From positions 186,001 through 250,000 of the forward strand of contig CAVQBP010000019.1 in the NCBI GenBank assembly GCA_963710745.1: a DNA stretch of 64,000 nt. The letters run 5' to 3'. The position numbers and the translations under genes are program-made. Shown piece after piece: positions 37,370 through 45,857 of this stretch. Position 1 is the first letter of the stretch. Each line of letters opens with the position of its first letter. Source of the stretch: CAVQBP01 sp963710745. Lineage in GTDB: Bacteria; Bacteroidota; Ignavibacteria; Ignavibacteriales; Ignavibacteriaceae. The notes below the pieces were generated by a model. The model worked only from the letters and a program-made list of their open reading frames with translations. It did no database searches and had not been told where the DNA came from.

Positions 37370-37801
37370 ATGACAGTAATTTTTTCAAAAAAATGTGAAT
37401 ATGGACTTCAGGCGATACTTTACCTGGCGGCTAATTTGGATAGGGAAGTAATACCAGCAGAAGAAATTGCTAAAAAGTTGAATATTCCGAAAGAGTTTGT
37501 TTCAAAAATTCTCCAGAACCTGACTGAAAGCGGTTTAGTTTATTCTAAGAAAGGAAAATCCGGCGGCTTTGCATTAGCAAAAGATCCGAAAAAAATAAGG
37601 TTAATTGATATCGTTGGTGCAATTGATGGTTTAGATATGTTTAATAGTTGTGTTTTAGGTTTTCCCAGATGCTCGCCGGATAATCCTTGTCCCTTGCATG
37701 ATAAATGGGGCGAATTAAGAATGAAAACATATAATATGCTTACTGATGAAACCCTGGATAAATTTAAAGAGAAAACTATAAATAAAGTGAAAAATCTATA
37801 A
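37370..37801 (+). CDS. Rrf2-family transcriptional regulator (NsrR/IscR-like)
   Basis: ATG 37370 opens MTVIFSKKCEYGLQAILYLA, the family start; the TTG at 37313 is part of the promoter. The 143-residue protein has the winged-helix domain (IPAEEIAKKLNIPKEFVSKILQNL, KGKSGGFALA) and three cysteines, Cys-94, 101 and 107, the iron-sulphur-binding pattern of NsrR/IscR. The following genes are an FeS-repair protein and a nitric-oxide reductase, so a nitric-oxide-sensing repressor like NsrR is the likely role; this is inference. A dyad just before the start may be its operator. Confidence 0.85.
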   Translation: MTVIFSKKCEYGLQAILYLAANLDREVIPAEEIAKKLNIPKEFVSKILQNLTESGLVYSKKGKSGGFALAKDPKKIRLIDIVGAIDGLDMFNSCVLGFPRCSPDNPCPLHDKWGELRMKTYNMLTDETLDKFKEKTINKVKNL

Positions 37802-37842
37802 ACAAATTTTTTTATTCGTTAACCAGACAAAAATATCCGATT

Positions 37843-39087
37843 ATGATTAATTTTGAAAAAAATAAGAAAATAAGAGTGGAAAAGGAATATAAAACAGTTT
37901 CTGTTGAACTAGAAAACATACGGGTTTGGAATCCGGCTCAAAATAAAAAAACAAAAAAGAAAATTATTCGAAATACAGAAAAGCCGATTCAGAAATACAG
38001 GTTTATAATTCAGAGTGCATTTGCTCTGCTTTGTGTTTGGATTGGTGTTGAATTCTTCTTGTTTACAAGATATTTGCAGACCGACGGGGCTGCAGTTTAT
38101 TTTAACAGGCCGCCCGGTGTTGATGGTTTTTTACCGATTAGTTCCTTGATGAGCTTTTATCTTTTTATAACTACAGGCGAAATTCATCCTGCGCATCCTG
38201 CCGGTTTATTTATTTTTATGGCTATTGTTATAGTTTCGCTGGTGTTCGGAAAGTCATTCTGCAGCTGGTTATGCCCATTCGGCTTTATCTCGGAATTAAT
38301 TGGTGATTTTGGTGAAAGGCTTCTTAAAAAAATATTTAAAAAAAATATTAAAACAACTTTACCTAAATGGCTGGACTATCCTCTGAGAAGCATCAAGTAT
38401 TTGCTGCTGGGCTTTCTCTTCTTCTCAGTCTTCTTCCTGATGACAAACATTGCAGTTAAAGCGTTTCTGGACAGCCCATATAACCAGGTTGCCGATTTGA
38501 AGCTTTACTATTTCTTTGCTGATATTTCTCAAACAGCAATAATTATTGTCGGTGCCTTATTTATCCTTTCGATCTTTATAAGAAATTTCTGGTGCAGGTT
38601 CTTGTGTCCGTACGGTGCATTGCTTGGGGTAATATCATTTTTAAGTCCGCACAAAATAAAAAGAAATCCTGTTAGCTGTATTGACTGTGGTTTATGCGCA
38701 AAAGCCTGCCCTTCCAATATAAAAGTTGATAAAGTAAAGACGGTCTTGTCGGATGAATGTTCAACTTGTATGAGCTGTGTAGATGTTTGTCCCGTTGAAG
38801 ATACATTAGATTTGAAATCAATTGTTACAAAGAAAAAGGTTTCAAAGAAAGTACTTGCTATAGCAATAGCAGCAATTTTTATAATTGTAACGGGGATTGG
38901 AATAATTACAGGACACTGGCAGAATAACATAACAACTAAAGAATATTTACATCATTATAAATATATGAAATCATATGGTCATCCTACAGGAGCTGCTGCT
39001 ATGAAAGAGCTAAATAAGGAAGCTGCTGCAGGAACTCTGGAAAATAATGAGCTTGATAACAAAACGGAAAAACAAAATATAAAATAA
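37843..39087 (+). CDS. Membrane polyferredoxin (NapH/NosR/CcoG-like)
   Basis: The 414-residue protein has a cytoplasmic basic N terminus, about five transmembrane helices, two CxxxCP motifs (FCSWLCPFGF and FWCRFLCPYGALLG) and two 4Fe-4S clusters (CIDCGLCAKACPSN near 280 and CSTCMSCVDVCPVED), then a last helix (AIAAIFIIVTGIGIITG). This is the layout of electron-transfer polyferredoxins such as NapH and the C-terminal part of NosR. Lying between the Rrf2 gene and the nitric-oxide reductase genes, it may pass electrons in nitrogen-oxide metabolism. The physiological donor and acceptor are unknown. Confidence 0.82.
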   Translation: MINFEKNKKIRVEKEYKTVSVELENIRVWNPAQNKKTKKKIIRNTEKPIQKYRFIIQSAFALLCVWIGVEFFLFTRYLQTDGAAVYFNRPPGVDGFLPISSLMSFYLFITTGEIHPAHPAGLFIFMAIVIVSLVFGKSFCSWLCPFGFISELIGDFGERLLKKIFKKNIKTTLPKWLDYPLRSIKYLLLGFLFFSVFFLMTNIAVKAFLDSPYNQVADLKLYYFFADISQTAIIIVGALFILSIFIRNFWCRFLCPYGALLGVISFLSPHKIKRNPVSCIDCGLCAKACPSNIKVDKVKTVLSDECSTCMSCVDVCPVEDTLDLKSIVTKKKVSKKVLAIAIAAIFIIVTGIGIITGHWQNNITTKEYLHHYKYMKSYGHPTGAAAMKELNKEAAAGTLENNELDNKTEKQNIK

Positions 39088-39097
39088 AGGAGATAAA

Positions 39098-39856
39098 ATG
39101 GAATCATTAGATGTAAGATTGGTAAACGAGAAGATAACTCATTTATCATTATCCGAAATAGTTACAAACAATTTTAAGTCTGCAGCTATTTTTGAAAAAT
39201 ACGGATTGGATTTTTGCTGCCATGGTAAAAAATTAATTTCAGAAGCTTGTGAAGAGAAGGGAGTGAGTGTTGAAGAAGTATTGACTCAACTTGAAAATCT
39301 TAACGAAAATAATGAGGAACAATACCAGGGACAATATAACCAATGGAATCTTGATTTTCTGGCTGATTATATAGTTACTATTCATCATAAATATGTTAGA
39401 AATATGATCCCGGTTATTTCAGCTCACGCTGATAAAGTAACCGCAAAGCATGGGCATAATCATCCTGAGCTTATAAGTGTTGCTAATAACTTCACTGTTG
39501 TATATAAAGATTTAAAGCAGCACATGATGAAAGAAGAGCAGTTGCTGTTTCCATATATAAAATACCTGATAAATGTTCAGAATAATTCTGCTGTTCCCGA
39601 GGCACCGTTTTTCGGTACAATCAAAAATCCGGTTCAAATGATGGAAGCAGAGCACGAATCTGCAGGAAATCTCTTGGCTGAAATAGAATCCTTAACTAAT
39701 AACTATACTCCTCCTGCAGATGCATGTAACACTTTCAAAGTGTTTTACCAGGAACTGAGAGAGTTTGAACAGGATCTTCATAAACATGTTCATCTTGAAA
39801 ACAATATCCTTTTCCCGCGTTCAATTGAATTGGAAAATAAACTATTTAATCAATAA
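39098..39856 (+). CDS. Iron-sulphur cluster repair di-iron protein (RIC/ScdA/YtfE)
   Basis: RIC proteins repair FeS clusters damaged by nitric oxide or peroxide. The 252-residue protein has the N-terminal ScdA domain with FEKYGLDFCCHGKK (Cys-40, Cys-41) and a hemerythrin-like domain with the ligands of a di-iron site: IHHKYVRN, AKHGHNH, MKEEQLLF, AEHESAGN and LHKHVHLENNILFP. AAAGGAG lies before the ATG. The gene is 10 bp after the polyferredoxin gene and 31 bp before the nitric-oxide reductase, so one operon for nitric-oxide defence is very likely. Confidence 0.92.
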   Translation: MESLDVRLVNEKITHLSLSEIVTNNFKSAAIFEKYGLDFCCHGKKLISEACEEKGVSVEEVLTQLENLNENNEEQYQGQYNQWNLDFLADYIVTIHHKYVRNMIPVISAHADKVTAKHGHNHPELISVANNFTVVYKDLKQHMMKEEQLLFPYIKYLINVQNNSAVPEAPFFGTIKNPVQMMEAEHESAGNLLAEIESLTNNYTPPADACNTFKVFYQELREFEQDLHKHVHLENNILFPRSIELENKLFNQ

Positions 39857-39887
39857 GGAATTATCAAAATTATATACAGAGGAAAAA

Positions 39888-40697
39888 ATGAATTACAAAA
39901 AATTATGGATTGGTTTTATAGCTGTGCTTGTTCTTTCTTTTGCAGGGCTGGGATATATGGGAGTGGAAATTTATCAGCAGAGTCCGCCTATTCCAAATAA
40001 GTACGTTACTAAAGAAGGCAAAGTATTAATTACCGGTCAGGAAATAAAAGATGGTCAGAATGTTTGGGAATCAATTGGCGGTCAGGAAACCGGAAGCATC
40101 TGGGGACATGGTTCTTATGTTGCACCTGACTGGACTGCAGACTGGCTGCACAGGGAATCGGTTTTTATTCTTAATACTTTTGCTGGGGAAGAATATGATA
40201 TGCCTTTTGATAAAATTTCTGAAGAGCAGCAGGCAGGTTTGAAAGTTCGTCTTCAGAAAGAAATAAGGACAAATACATACAATCCGGCTACAGGCAATGT
40301 CATAATTTCTCCGGTTGTATATAAAGCCTTTGAAGAAGTAAGCAAACATTATAACTCCCTTTTTACAAATGATTCTAAGTTGGATAAATTGAGAGAAGCA
40401 TATGCAGTACCCAAAGATGCTATCAAGGATCCTGCCCGGTTAAAACCATTGGATTCATTCTTTTTCTGGACTTCATGGGCTGCTTCAACGAACAGACCCG
40501 GCGAAGATATATCTTATACCAATAACTGGCCTCATGAAGAACTTGTAGCAAATAAACCGACCGGTTCATTGATCCTATGGACAGGATTTAGTGTAATTCT
40601 CCTTTTAGCCGGTATTGGCGGATTAGCTGCATATTATGCTAAAAATAGGGATGATAAGATCGAACCTGAGCATTTCCCGGATAAAGATCCCCTTTAA
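39888..40697 (+). CDS. norZ: Quinol-dependent nitric-oxide reductase, N-terminal part (frameshifted gene)
   Basis: qNOR (NorZ) reduces nitric oxide to N2O with quinol. ATG 39888 follows GAGGAA. The piece has an N-terminal helix, then GQEIKDGQNVWESIGGQETG and SIWGHGSYVAPDWTADWLHR, diagnostic of qNOR; no CxxCH exists, so it is not the haem-c NorC type. After a C-terminal helix (LILWTGFSVILLLAGIGGLA) it ends DPL-stop. One extra T in the TTT run near 40693-40695 would restore DPLLNLVPTPSMKATLKYFW, the family junction. So this is the front of one 757-residue gene with one base missing. Confidence 0.9.
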   Translation: MNYKKLWIGFIAVLVLSFAGLGYMGVEIYQQSPPIPNKYVTKEGKVLITGQEIKDGQNVWESIGGQETGSIWGHGSYVAPDWTADWLHRESVFILNTFAGEEYDMPFDKISEEQQAGLKVRLQKEIRTNTYNPATGNVIISPVVYKAFEEVSKHYNSLFTNDSKLDKLREAYAVPKDAIKDPARLKPLDSFFFWTSWAASTNRPGEDISYTNNWPHEELVANKPTGSLILWTGFSVILLLAGIGGLAAYYAKNRDDKIEPEHFPDKDPL

Positions 40698-40717
40698 ATT
40701 TAGTCCCTACTCCTTCA

Positions 40718-42193
40718 ATGAAAGCAACCTTAAAATACTTCTGGGTTGTAGCTGGATTAATACTTTTACAAATTGTAATGGGAATTATTACTGCCCATTA
40801 TAGTGTAGAAGGATCAGGATTTTATGGTATTCCCTTAGCTAAAATTTTACCTTATTCTGCCAGCCGTACATGGCATATCCAAATTGCTTTATTCTGGATT
40901 GCAACTTCCTGGCTGGCTACTGGTCTTTATATTGCACCTGCAATTTCAGGTCATGAACCCAAGTTCCAGAGGGCAGGTGTGAATATTTTATTTGTTGCTT
41001 TGCTTATAATTGTAGTTGGTTCTTTAGCCGGCGAATTGATGGGAATTATGCAGAAGCTTGGATTAAAGACTAATTTCTGGTTCGGGCATCAGGGTTTTGA
41101 ATATGTAGATCTGGGCAGATTCTGGCAGATATTCTTATTTGCAGGATTGTTTATCTGGCTCTTTTTATTAATGAGAGCTATTCTTCCCGCATTAAAAAAG
41201 CCCGGCGAAAACAAACAGCTCATTACTTTATTTGTTATTTCATCATCGGCGATTGCCGCTTTCTATGGTGCAGGATTAATGTGGGGCAGGCAGACTAATC
41301 TTGCTATCACTGAATACTGGAGATGGTGGGTTGTGCATCTTTGGGTTGAAGGGTTCTTTGAGGTATTTGCTACTGTTACTATAGCTTTTCTTTTTGTTAG
41401 ATTAGGATTGCTAAGAATTAAAATTGCAACTTCGACAGTCTTGTTTTCTACAATTATATTTTTAGCCGGCGGAATTTTAGGAACACTGCATCACCTTTAT
41501 TTTACCGGAACTCCAACCGCTGTTATGGCTGTAGGTTCTTCCTTTAGTGCGCTGGAGGTTGTCCCTCTTGTACTTTTGGGTTTTGAAGCATATCATAATC
41601 TGAATTTGAGCAGGTCTACAAAATGGATTAAAGCTTATAAGTGGCCTATCTATTGTTTTATTGCGGTCGCATTCTGGAACTTGGTAGGTGCAGGGATCTT
41701 CGGCTTCTTAATCAATCCGCCTATAGCACTCTATTATATGCAGGGATTGAATACTACACAGGTTCATGGTCACGCTGCTTTATTCGGTGTTTACGGAATG
41801 CTCGGCATTGGTCTGATGCTTTTCGCACTGAAAGGATTATCAGTAAAGAAAGAATGGAAAAACGGAGCAATAAGATATGCCTTCTGGGCTCTTAATATTG
41901 GATTGGCGCTTATGGTGCTGATAAGTGCATTGCCTGTCGGTTTGGGGCAAACACTGGCCAGTGTTGAAAGAGGATTATGGTACGCGCGGTCAGCCGAATT
42001 TTTACAATCACCTACTATGCTGACTTTCAAATGGCTTCGGGTAATCGGTGATGTTGTATTTTCATCAGGTGTAGTTTCGCTGGCATATTTTATTATCGGT
42101 TTGAAAACCGGCTGGTCTTTGAAACAGGAAAGTAAAATACCGGCTGAGGAATATAAACCGGTATTGGATGAACTCGATTATAAGAAAGCATAA
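40718..42193 (+). CDS. norZ: Quinol-dependent nitric-oxide reductase, catalytic part (frameshifted gene)
   Basis: The 491 residues form the twelve-helix haem-copper-oxidase-like core. Haem and FeB ligands are intact: His-53 (TWHIQIALFW), His-207 with Glu-211 (VVHLWVEGFFEVFA), His-258/His-259 (TLHHLYFTG) and His-350/His-352 (QVHGHAALFG). The Glu residues separate it from oxygen reductases. In-frame coding sequence LNLVPTPS matches the family ahead of the nominal ATG at 40718, which proves that the frame continues upstream and that a separate start is not natural. No ribosome binding site is seen. A terminator follows. Confidence 0.93.
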   Translation: MKATLKYFWVVAGLILLQIVMGIITAHYSVEGSGFYGIPLAKILPYSASRTWHIQIALFWIATSWLATGLYIAPAISGHEPKFQRAGVNILFVALLIIVVGSLAGELMGIMQKLGLKTNFWFGHQGFEYVDLGRFWQIFLFAGLFIWLFLLMRAILPALKKPGENKQLITLFVISSSAIAAFYGAGLMWGRQTNLAITEYWRWWVVHLWVEGFFEVFATVTIAFLFVRLGLLRIKIATSTVLFSTIIFLAGGILGTLHHLYFTGTPTAVMAVGSSFSALEVVPLVLLGFEAYHNLNLSRSTKWIKAYKWPIYCFIAVAFWNLVGAGIFGFLINPPIALYYMQGLNTTQVHGHAALFGVYGMLGIGLMLFALKGLSVKKEWKNGAIRYAFWALNIGLALMVLISALPVGLGQTLASVERGLWYARSAEFLQSPTMLTFKWLRVIGDVVFSSGVVSLAYFIIGLKTGWSLKQESKIPAEEYKPVLDELDYKKA

Positions 42194-42210
42194 TACACTT
42201 TAGTGATCTG

Positions 42211-42244
42211 AAGCCTCATTTTTTGATAATGGGGCTTGCTTTTT
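42211..42244 (+). terminator. Intrinsic terminator after the nitric-oxide reductase
   Basis: AAGCCTCATT and AATGGGGCTT make a 10-bp stem (one G-U pair) with a seven-base loop, followed by GCTTTTTTG-like T run. It ends the Rrf2-to-reductase transcription unit and separates it from the haemoglobin gene. Confidence 0.75.
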
Positions 42245-42305
42245 GTGGCAATTATTAATTACATTGTAGCAAAAGCTTGGGTTAAAATTTTTTTTTCTGC
42301 GAATA

Positions 42306-42719
42306 ATGGATATTTCAAATAAAGATATCAAGTCCATTAAAGATATTAAGCTGTTAGTTAATAAGTTCTATGAAAAAGTAAATAAGGACGATCTACTGGC
42401 TTGGATATTTAATGACCTGTCTAAAGTTGATTGGAAAACTCACCTTCCGATAATGTATGATTTCTGGAGCAGTATTTTGCTGGGAACTAAGACATATAAA
42501 GGTCAGCCGTTCGATGTTCACTTATATTTACCGGTAGAAAAAAAGCACTTTGACAGATGGGTGAGTCTTTTTATTAAAACTGTAGATGAGAATTTTTCCG
42601 GTCCTGTTGCAGATGAGGCTAAATTAAGGGCAAATACAATTTCTGAGATTTTCCAGTATAAAATTAAAGTAATTAAGGAGGATGAAGCCAGGATAGGGAT
42701 GTTTAAACATGATGGATGA
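42306..42719 (+). CDS. Group III truncated haemoglobin
   Basis: The 137-residue protein matches group III (trHbP) globins: LVNKFYEKVNKDDLLAWIF, the region WSSILLGTKTYKGQPF and the proximal haem ligand His-81 in EKKHFDRWVSLF. These proteins bind oxygen or nitric oxide, and many lie near nitrosative-stress genes. Here it follows the nitric-oxide reductase unit, supporting a role in nitric-oxide handling. It overlaps the next frame by four bases (ATGA), but the real hemerythrin start is a little later. Confidence 0.9.
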   Translation: MDISNKDIKSIKDIKLLVNKFYEKVNKDDLLAWIFNDLSKVDWKTHLPIMYDFWSSILLGTKTYKGQPFDVHLYLPVEKKHFDRWVSLFIKTVDENFSGPVADEAKLRANTISEIFQYKIKVIKEDEARIGMFKHDG

Positions 42720-42730
42720 AACGAGGAATA

Positions 42731-43189
42731 ATGAAACGACATAAGAGCTTGATATTCATTTCACATGATCACTACCACGGATTACAGCTTGCCCAGCTTA
42801 TAAAAAAGAATTCTCCTGAGTTTAAAAATCTGCCGAATGATCTTGAAGGGAAAAAAAGCTATACAATAAATTTTTATGAAAAAGATCTCCTCCATCATTT
42901 TTATCTTGAAGAAAATATTATTCATCCTGCTGTGAAAGGAAGAAATAATGAAATCGATGAACTCTTTGAAGAGATAATTGCTGAGCATAAAAATATTGAA
43001 AGTGCAATTGAATCTTTAAAGGAAAATAGTAATATTGAAAATAAACTTAATGAAATCGGAATTTTGCTCCAAAATCATATAAGAAAAGAAGAACAAGTAC
43101 TGTTTGAAAAAATCCAGAAAGAACTTTCAGAAAACGAACTTCAAAATCTTGAAGAAGAGCTGCATTCCTACGAAGACCTGAACTCTTAA
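42731..43189 (+). CDS. Hemerythrin-domain protein
   Basis: ATG 42731 is preferred, with CGAGGAAT before it, over the ATG at 42716. The 152-residue helical protein has a hemerythrin-like ligand set: HDHYH at 12-16, LLHHFYLEENIIHP (His-55, Glu-60, His-65), EHKN (His-86) and NHIRKEEQVLFE (His-116, Glu-120). It likely holds a di-iron site for oxygen or nitric oxide binding. Adjacent truncated haemoglobin and upstream RIC protein suggest a shared nitric-oxide or iron-redox function. Confidence 0.85.
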   Translation: MKRHKSLIFISHDHYHGLQLAQLIKKNSPEFKNLPNDLEGKKSYTINFYEKDLLHHFYLEENIIHPAVKGRNNEIDELFEEIIAEHKNIESAIESLKENSNIENKLNEIGILLQNHIRKEEQVLFEKIQKELSENELQNLEEELHSYEDLNS

Positions 43190-43212
43190 GGTACCATGAC
43201 AGAAACAAACCT

Positions 43213-43325
43213 TATTTCGGAAATCGGATTTTGAATTGCGGATTAACTGAAAAATTTGTCTTTTTACTAATTTATAATATGATTTAGTTCTAAATCAGAA
43301 ATCGAAAATCCGCAATCCGAAATTT
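43213..43325. repeat. Long intergenic inverted repeat built from CGGATT/AATCCG words
   Basis: The left arm ATTTCGGAAATCGGATTTTG + AATTGCGGATT and the right arm AAATCAGAAATCGAAAATCC + GCAATCCGAAAT mirror each other imperfectly around a loop of about 50 bases. It fills the gap between convergent genes and ends three bases before the Rossmann-protein stop. Confidence 0.65.
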
Positions 43326-43327
43326 GT

Positions 43328-45028
43328 TTATGCTTTCATTCTGTTTCCATGCTCCTCATGAATGAAGAGCCAGCTGCAGATTTTTCCAATATTTATTTCT
43401 TCAAAATTCTTCCAGTAAGATTTAGTTCTAACATGCATAGAACTTGAGTCTATTGGCGGGATAGATTCGGCTTCTTCGATTAATTCCTTTATCCTGTTTT
43501 GCCATCTTATCATGTTTGAAGTTCTCAAATCAACCCAGCCTTCATTAGCCCAGCGGTCTATGTTTTCTTTATTAATATCAAGAGAATTTTCTCCCCTGAA
43601 AGCAGGAATTTTTATAACACTTCCTCTTAACAGATATTTACCGTTAGGAAGAAGAATTGGAATTCCGATTGAGATTATTTCACTTCTTAGTTTCTCATCA
43701 TCTGCAATTAAATTGAAACATTTTTCCGAGAGCTCTTCAGCAGTGGTTTTTAAGATATCAAACATATTTTTACAGAATTGCCTGATTAAATGAATTTCAT
43801 AAAGAAGTTTTGAAAGTCGCGGCGGACCGAGAAGCTCAAAAGCCACACTATCAGAATGATTTTCTTCCTCTAATTTTGCCATTTTTTCGACAGCCATGTG
43901 CTGCATATAACCGGCCCTGTAAGTCGGTTCCATTGTAGCATGATCTAATGAACTAACTATATCATGCCCGGTATTGCCCCCCTTGATTTCATAAATTGCA
44001 ACATCGGCAATCTCTTCCGGGGTAAGAAATTCCATCTGTTTTTGTGCTGTAATTGTTTCAAACTCCCCGCGTGAGAAAATTCCATTTTCCCCGGTATCAA
44101 TAAAAACAGATTTTAATACATTTTCTGTTGTCCTGTATTTCTTATCCGAACAAATTATAAATTTATCTTCAAGCGGGATCGCCTCTGTAAGCGGAATATC
44201 AATTAATTTAATCGTTTCGCCTCTCTTTTTGATTTCACCGAATTCTATTCTTTTCCAGGCAATTGCGCCGGTAGGTTTAATTTCTTTTGTAATTGGCCCT
44301 TCAGGTGTTCTTGCCATTAAAAACAAAAGCAATGTATGTGCACCTGCAATTGCAGATTTACTTAGCAAAACCCGTGAAGGTTTCTCTTCACTATGAGTAT
44401 AGGGGATATTTAATCCCATGCCGCCCGTGCCGCTGGTTCCTATCTTTAGATATAATTCTGTCTTAACAATGCTCATTGAATTATATAAAATTTGTACATG
44501 CCTGATTAATTGAGGTATATAAAGTGTAGTCAGCATCTTTTCAGATTCCTCGATAAGTTCGTCGTAAGATACCTTATTTCTTATTGCGTGATTCAGATTC
44601 CTGGAAGACGTATATATATCCTGATATGCAATTGCTGTGGCAGTATTAATACAGTCGATAATTATATCGGGACTATATAATGTAAGAAGATGAAAAATTG
44701 CAGAATTATTTAATATCTCATCCGATAATTCTTCCAGTGTGTCGGATATTAGAATCTTTCTATTTTTTGAATCGGAAATAATTTCAGCTCTGTTTACATC
44801 TTTGAACTCATTCCTGACAAAGATATCACCGCCCCAAGGAATAAAGAAACCTTTCTCTTTTTGCGGGAATTCAATTTCAAGCTTTTGAACTGCTTCTTTT
44901 GCTTCTGAATATTTGAGAGATGTTATGATAAGATTTTTTGGATTTTCATTCACAAGTTTCCGGGAAATGGCATTACCCACAAGCCCCCATCCACCTAAAA
45001 TTAAAACTGTTTTATTTTGTATATCCAT
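43328..45028 (-). CDS. Large Rossmann-fold protein of unknown function
   Basis: The 566-residue protein opens TVLILGGWGLVGNAISRKLV, a dinucleotide-binding GGxGxxG motif as in short-chain dehydrogenase/epimerase proteins. Further conserved-looking parts are SPDIIIDCINTATAIAYQDIY, the glycine-rich GTSGTGGMGLNIPYTHSEE (a possible second nucleotide or phosphate loop), AIAGAHTLLLFLMARTPEGP and GNTGHDIVSSLDHATMEPT. The C-terminal 200 residues are not assignable. It is twice the usual length of a short-chain dehydrogenase. No partner gene is linked; the divergent neighbour is a PtsN-like protein. Confidence 0.6.
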   Translation of the reverse strand: MDIQNKTVLILGGWGLVGNAISRKLVNENPKNLIITSLKYSEAKEAVQKLEIEFPQKEKGFFIPWGGDIFVRNEFKDVNRAEIISDSKNRKILISDTLEELSDEILNNSAIFHLLTLYSPDIIIDCINTATAIAYQDIYTSSRNLNHAIRNKVSYDELIEESEKMLTTLYIPQLIRHVQILYNSMSIVKTELYLKIGTSGTGGMGLNIPYTHSEEKPSRVLLSKSAIAGAHTLLLFLMARTPEGPITKEIKPTGAIAWKRIEFGEIKKRGETIKLIDIPLTEAIPLEDKFIICSDKKYRTTENVLKSVFIDTGENGIFSRGEFETITAQKQMEFLTPEEIADVAIYEIKGGNTGHDIVSSLDHATMEPTYRAGYMQHMAVEKMAKLEEENHSDSVAFELLGPPRLSKLLYEIHLIRQFCKNMFDILKTTAEELSEKCFNLIADDEKLRSEIISIGIPILLPNGKYLLRGSVIKIPAFRGENSLDINKENIDRWANEGWVDLRTSNMIRWQNRIKELIEEAESIPPIDSSSMHVRTKSYWKNFEEINIGKICSWLFIHEEHGNRMKA

Positions 45029-45262
45029 GTTTTTACCTTCTAATTATTTGTATAAACATACAGCTTATTGTGAAGTAAGGCAACCTGAATAAATCCAATT
45101 TCAGGTTATATTAAATGTTGGAATTTTGATGTTTTTAAAAGGAAGCATCAAGGAGAATCATTTTTGTATCATAATATAAATACTTTTCTTTGCTAAACTT
45201 TAACTCAATTATTAAATTAGATATTCTGAATTAAAATTTTTTTAAAAAGAGAGATTAACTGA

Positions 45263-45733
45263 ATGAAGCTGAATGATTTACTGAAGAAAGAGTTTATAAT
45301 TGCCGATTTGCAAGGTAATTCAAAAGAAGATGTAATAAATGAGCTAATAAATCTTTATGAGAATGATGACAGAATAACTGATATAGAAAAAGTAAGAGAG
45401 GCTGTTTTAGAAAGAGAGAAGATAATGTCTACCGGCGTCGGGAAGGGATTTGCGATCCCTCATGGAAAAACAAATTATGTTAAAGAAATACTTGCTGCAT
45501 TCGGTAAAACTAAACGACCAATCGATTACCAGGCTCTGGATGGACAGCCTGTTCATTTAGTCTTTTTATTAATTGGGAAGGATAATCTGGTTAGCACTCA
45601 TATTAAGCTTTTAAGCAGAATCTCAAGAATGATGAATAAAGAGGAATTCCGGAATAGACTTATTGACGCACGAACGGGTGATGAAATTCTAAATATCTTT
45701 AAAGAAGAGGAAGAAAATTATTTTGAGGTATAA
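45263..45733 (+). CDS. PTS EIIA-like (PtsN, nitrogen-type) protein
   Basis: The 156-residue protein is one EIIA(Ntr)/fructose-type domain with the phosphorylated His-67 in TGVGKGFAIPHGKTNYV and the typical SPxxxxxxL-like region ALDGQPVHLVFLLIG followed by HIKLLSRISRMM. There is no sugar permease or HPr nearby, so a regulatory role like PtsN is more likely than transport. A separate promoter in the 235-bp divergent gap is probable but not clear. Confidence 0.85.
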   Translation: MKLNDLLKKEFIIADLQGNSKEDVINELINLYENDDRITDIEKVREAVLEREKIMSTGVGKGFAIPHGKTNYVKEILAAFGKTKRPIDYQALDGQPVHLVFLLIGKDNLVSTHIKLLSRISRMMNKEEFRNRLIDARTGDEILNIFKEEEENYFEV

Positions 45734-45780
45734 AAAAAGTTAAAAAGTATGATCTAAAGGCGGATCAGCCTCTTGCTGAA

Positions 45781-45850
45781 AAAATCAAAATTCAAAACTT
45801 AGACCGTTAATTTAAATAATTTTGACCTTTGACTTTTTACTTTTGACTTT
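45781..45850. repeat. Word-built repeat before hisS
   Basis: AAATCAAAATTCAAAACTTA and then TTTTGACCTTTGACTTTTTA + CTTTTGACTTT form an imperfect inverted repeat using the words TCAAAA and TTTTGA. The same vocabulary returns at the hisS end (47100-47166). Confidence 0.55.
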
Positions 45851-45857
45851 AAATATT

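Noticed and set aside
40686..42193. Natural two-subunit cNOR (norC/norB)
   Set aside because: The first protein has no CxxCH haem-c site and shows the qNOR-specific VWGHGSYVAPDW-type region; the second frame continues upstream with family sequence, so it is one split qNOR gene.
42716..43189. Hemerythrin start at 42716 overlapping the haemoglobin stop
   Set aside because: A better ribosome binding site (CGAGGAAT) stands before the ATG at 42731, and the family start begins there.
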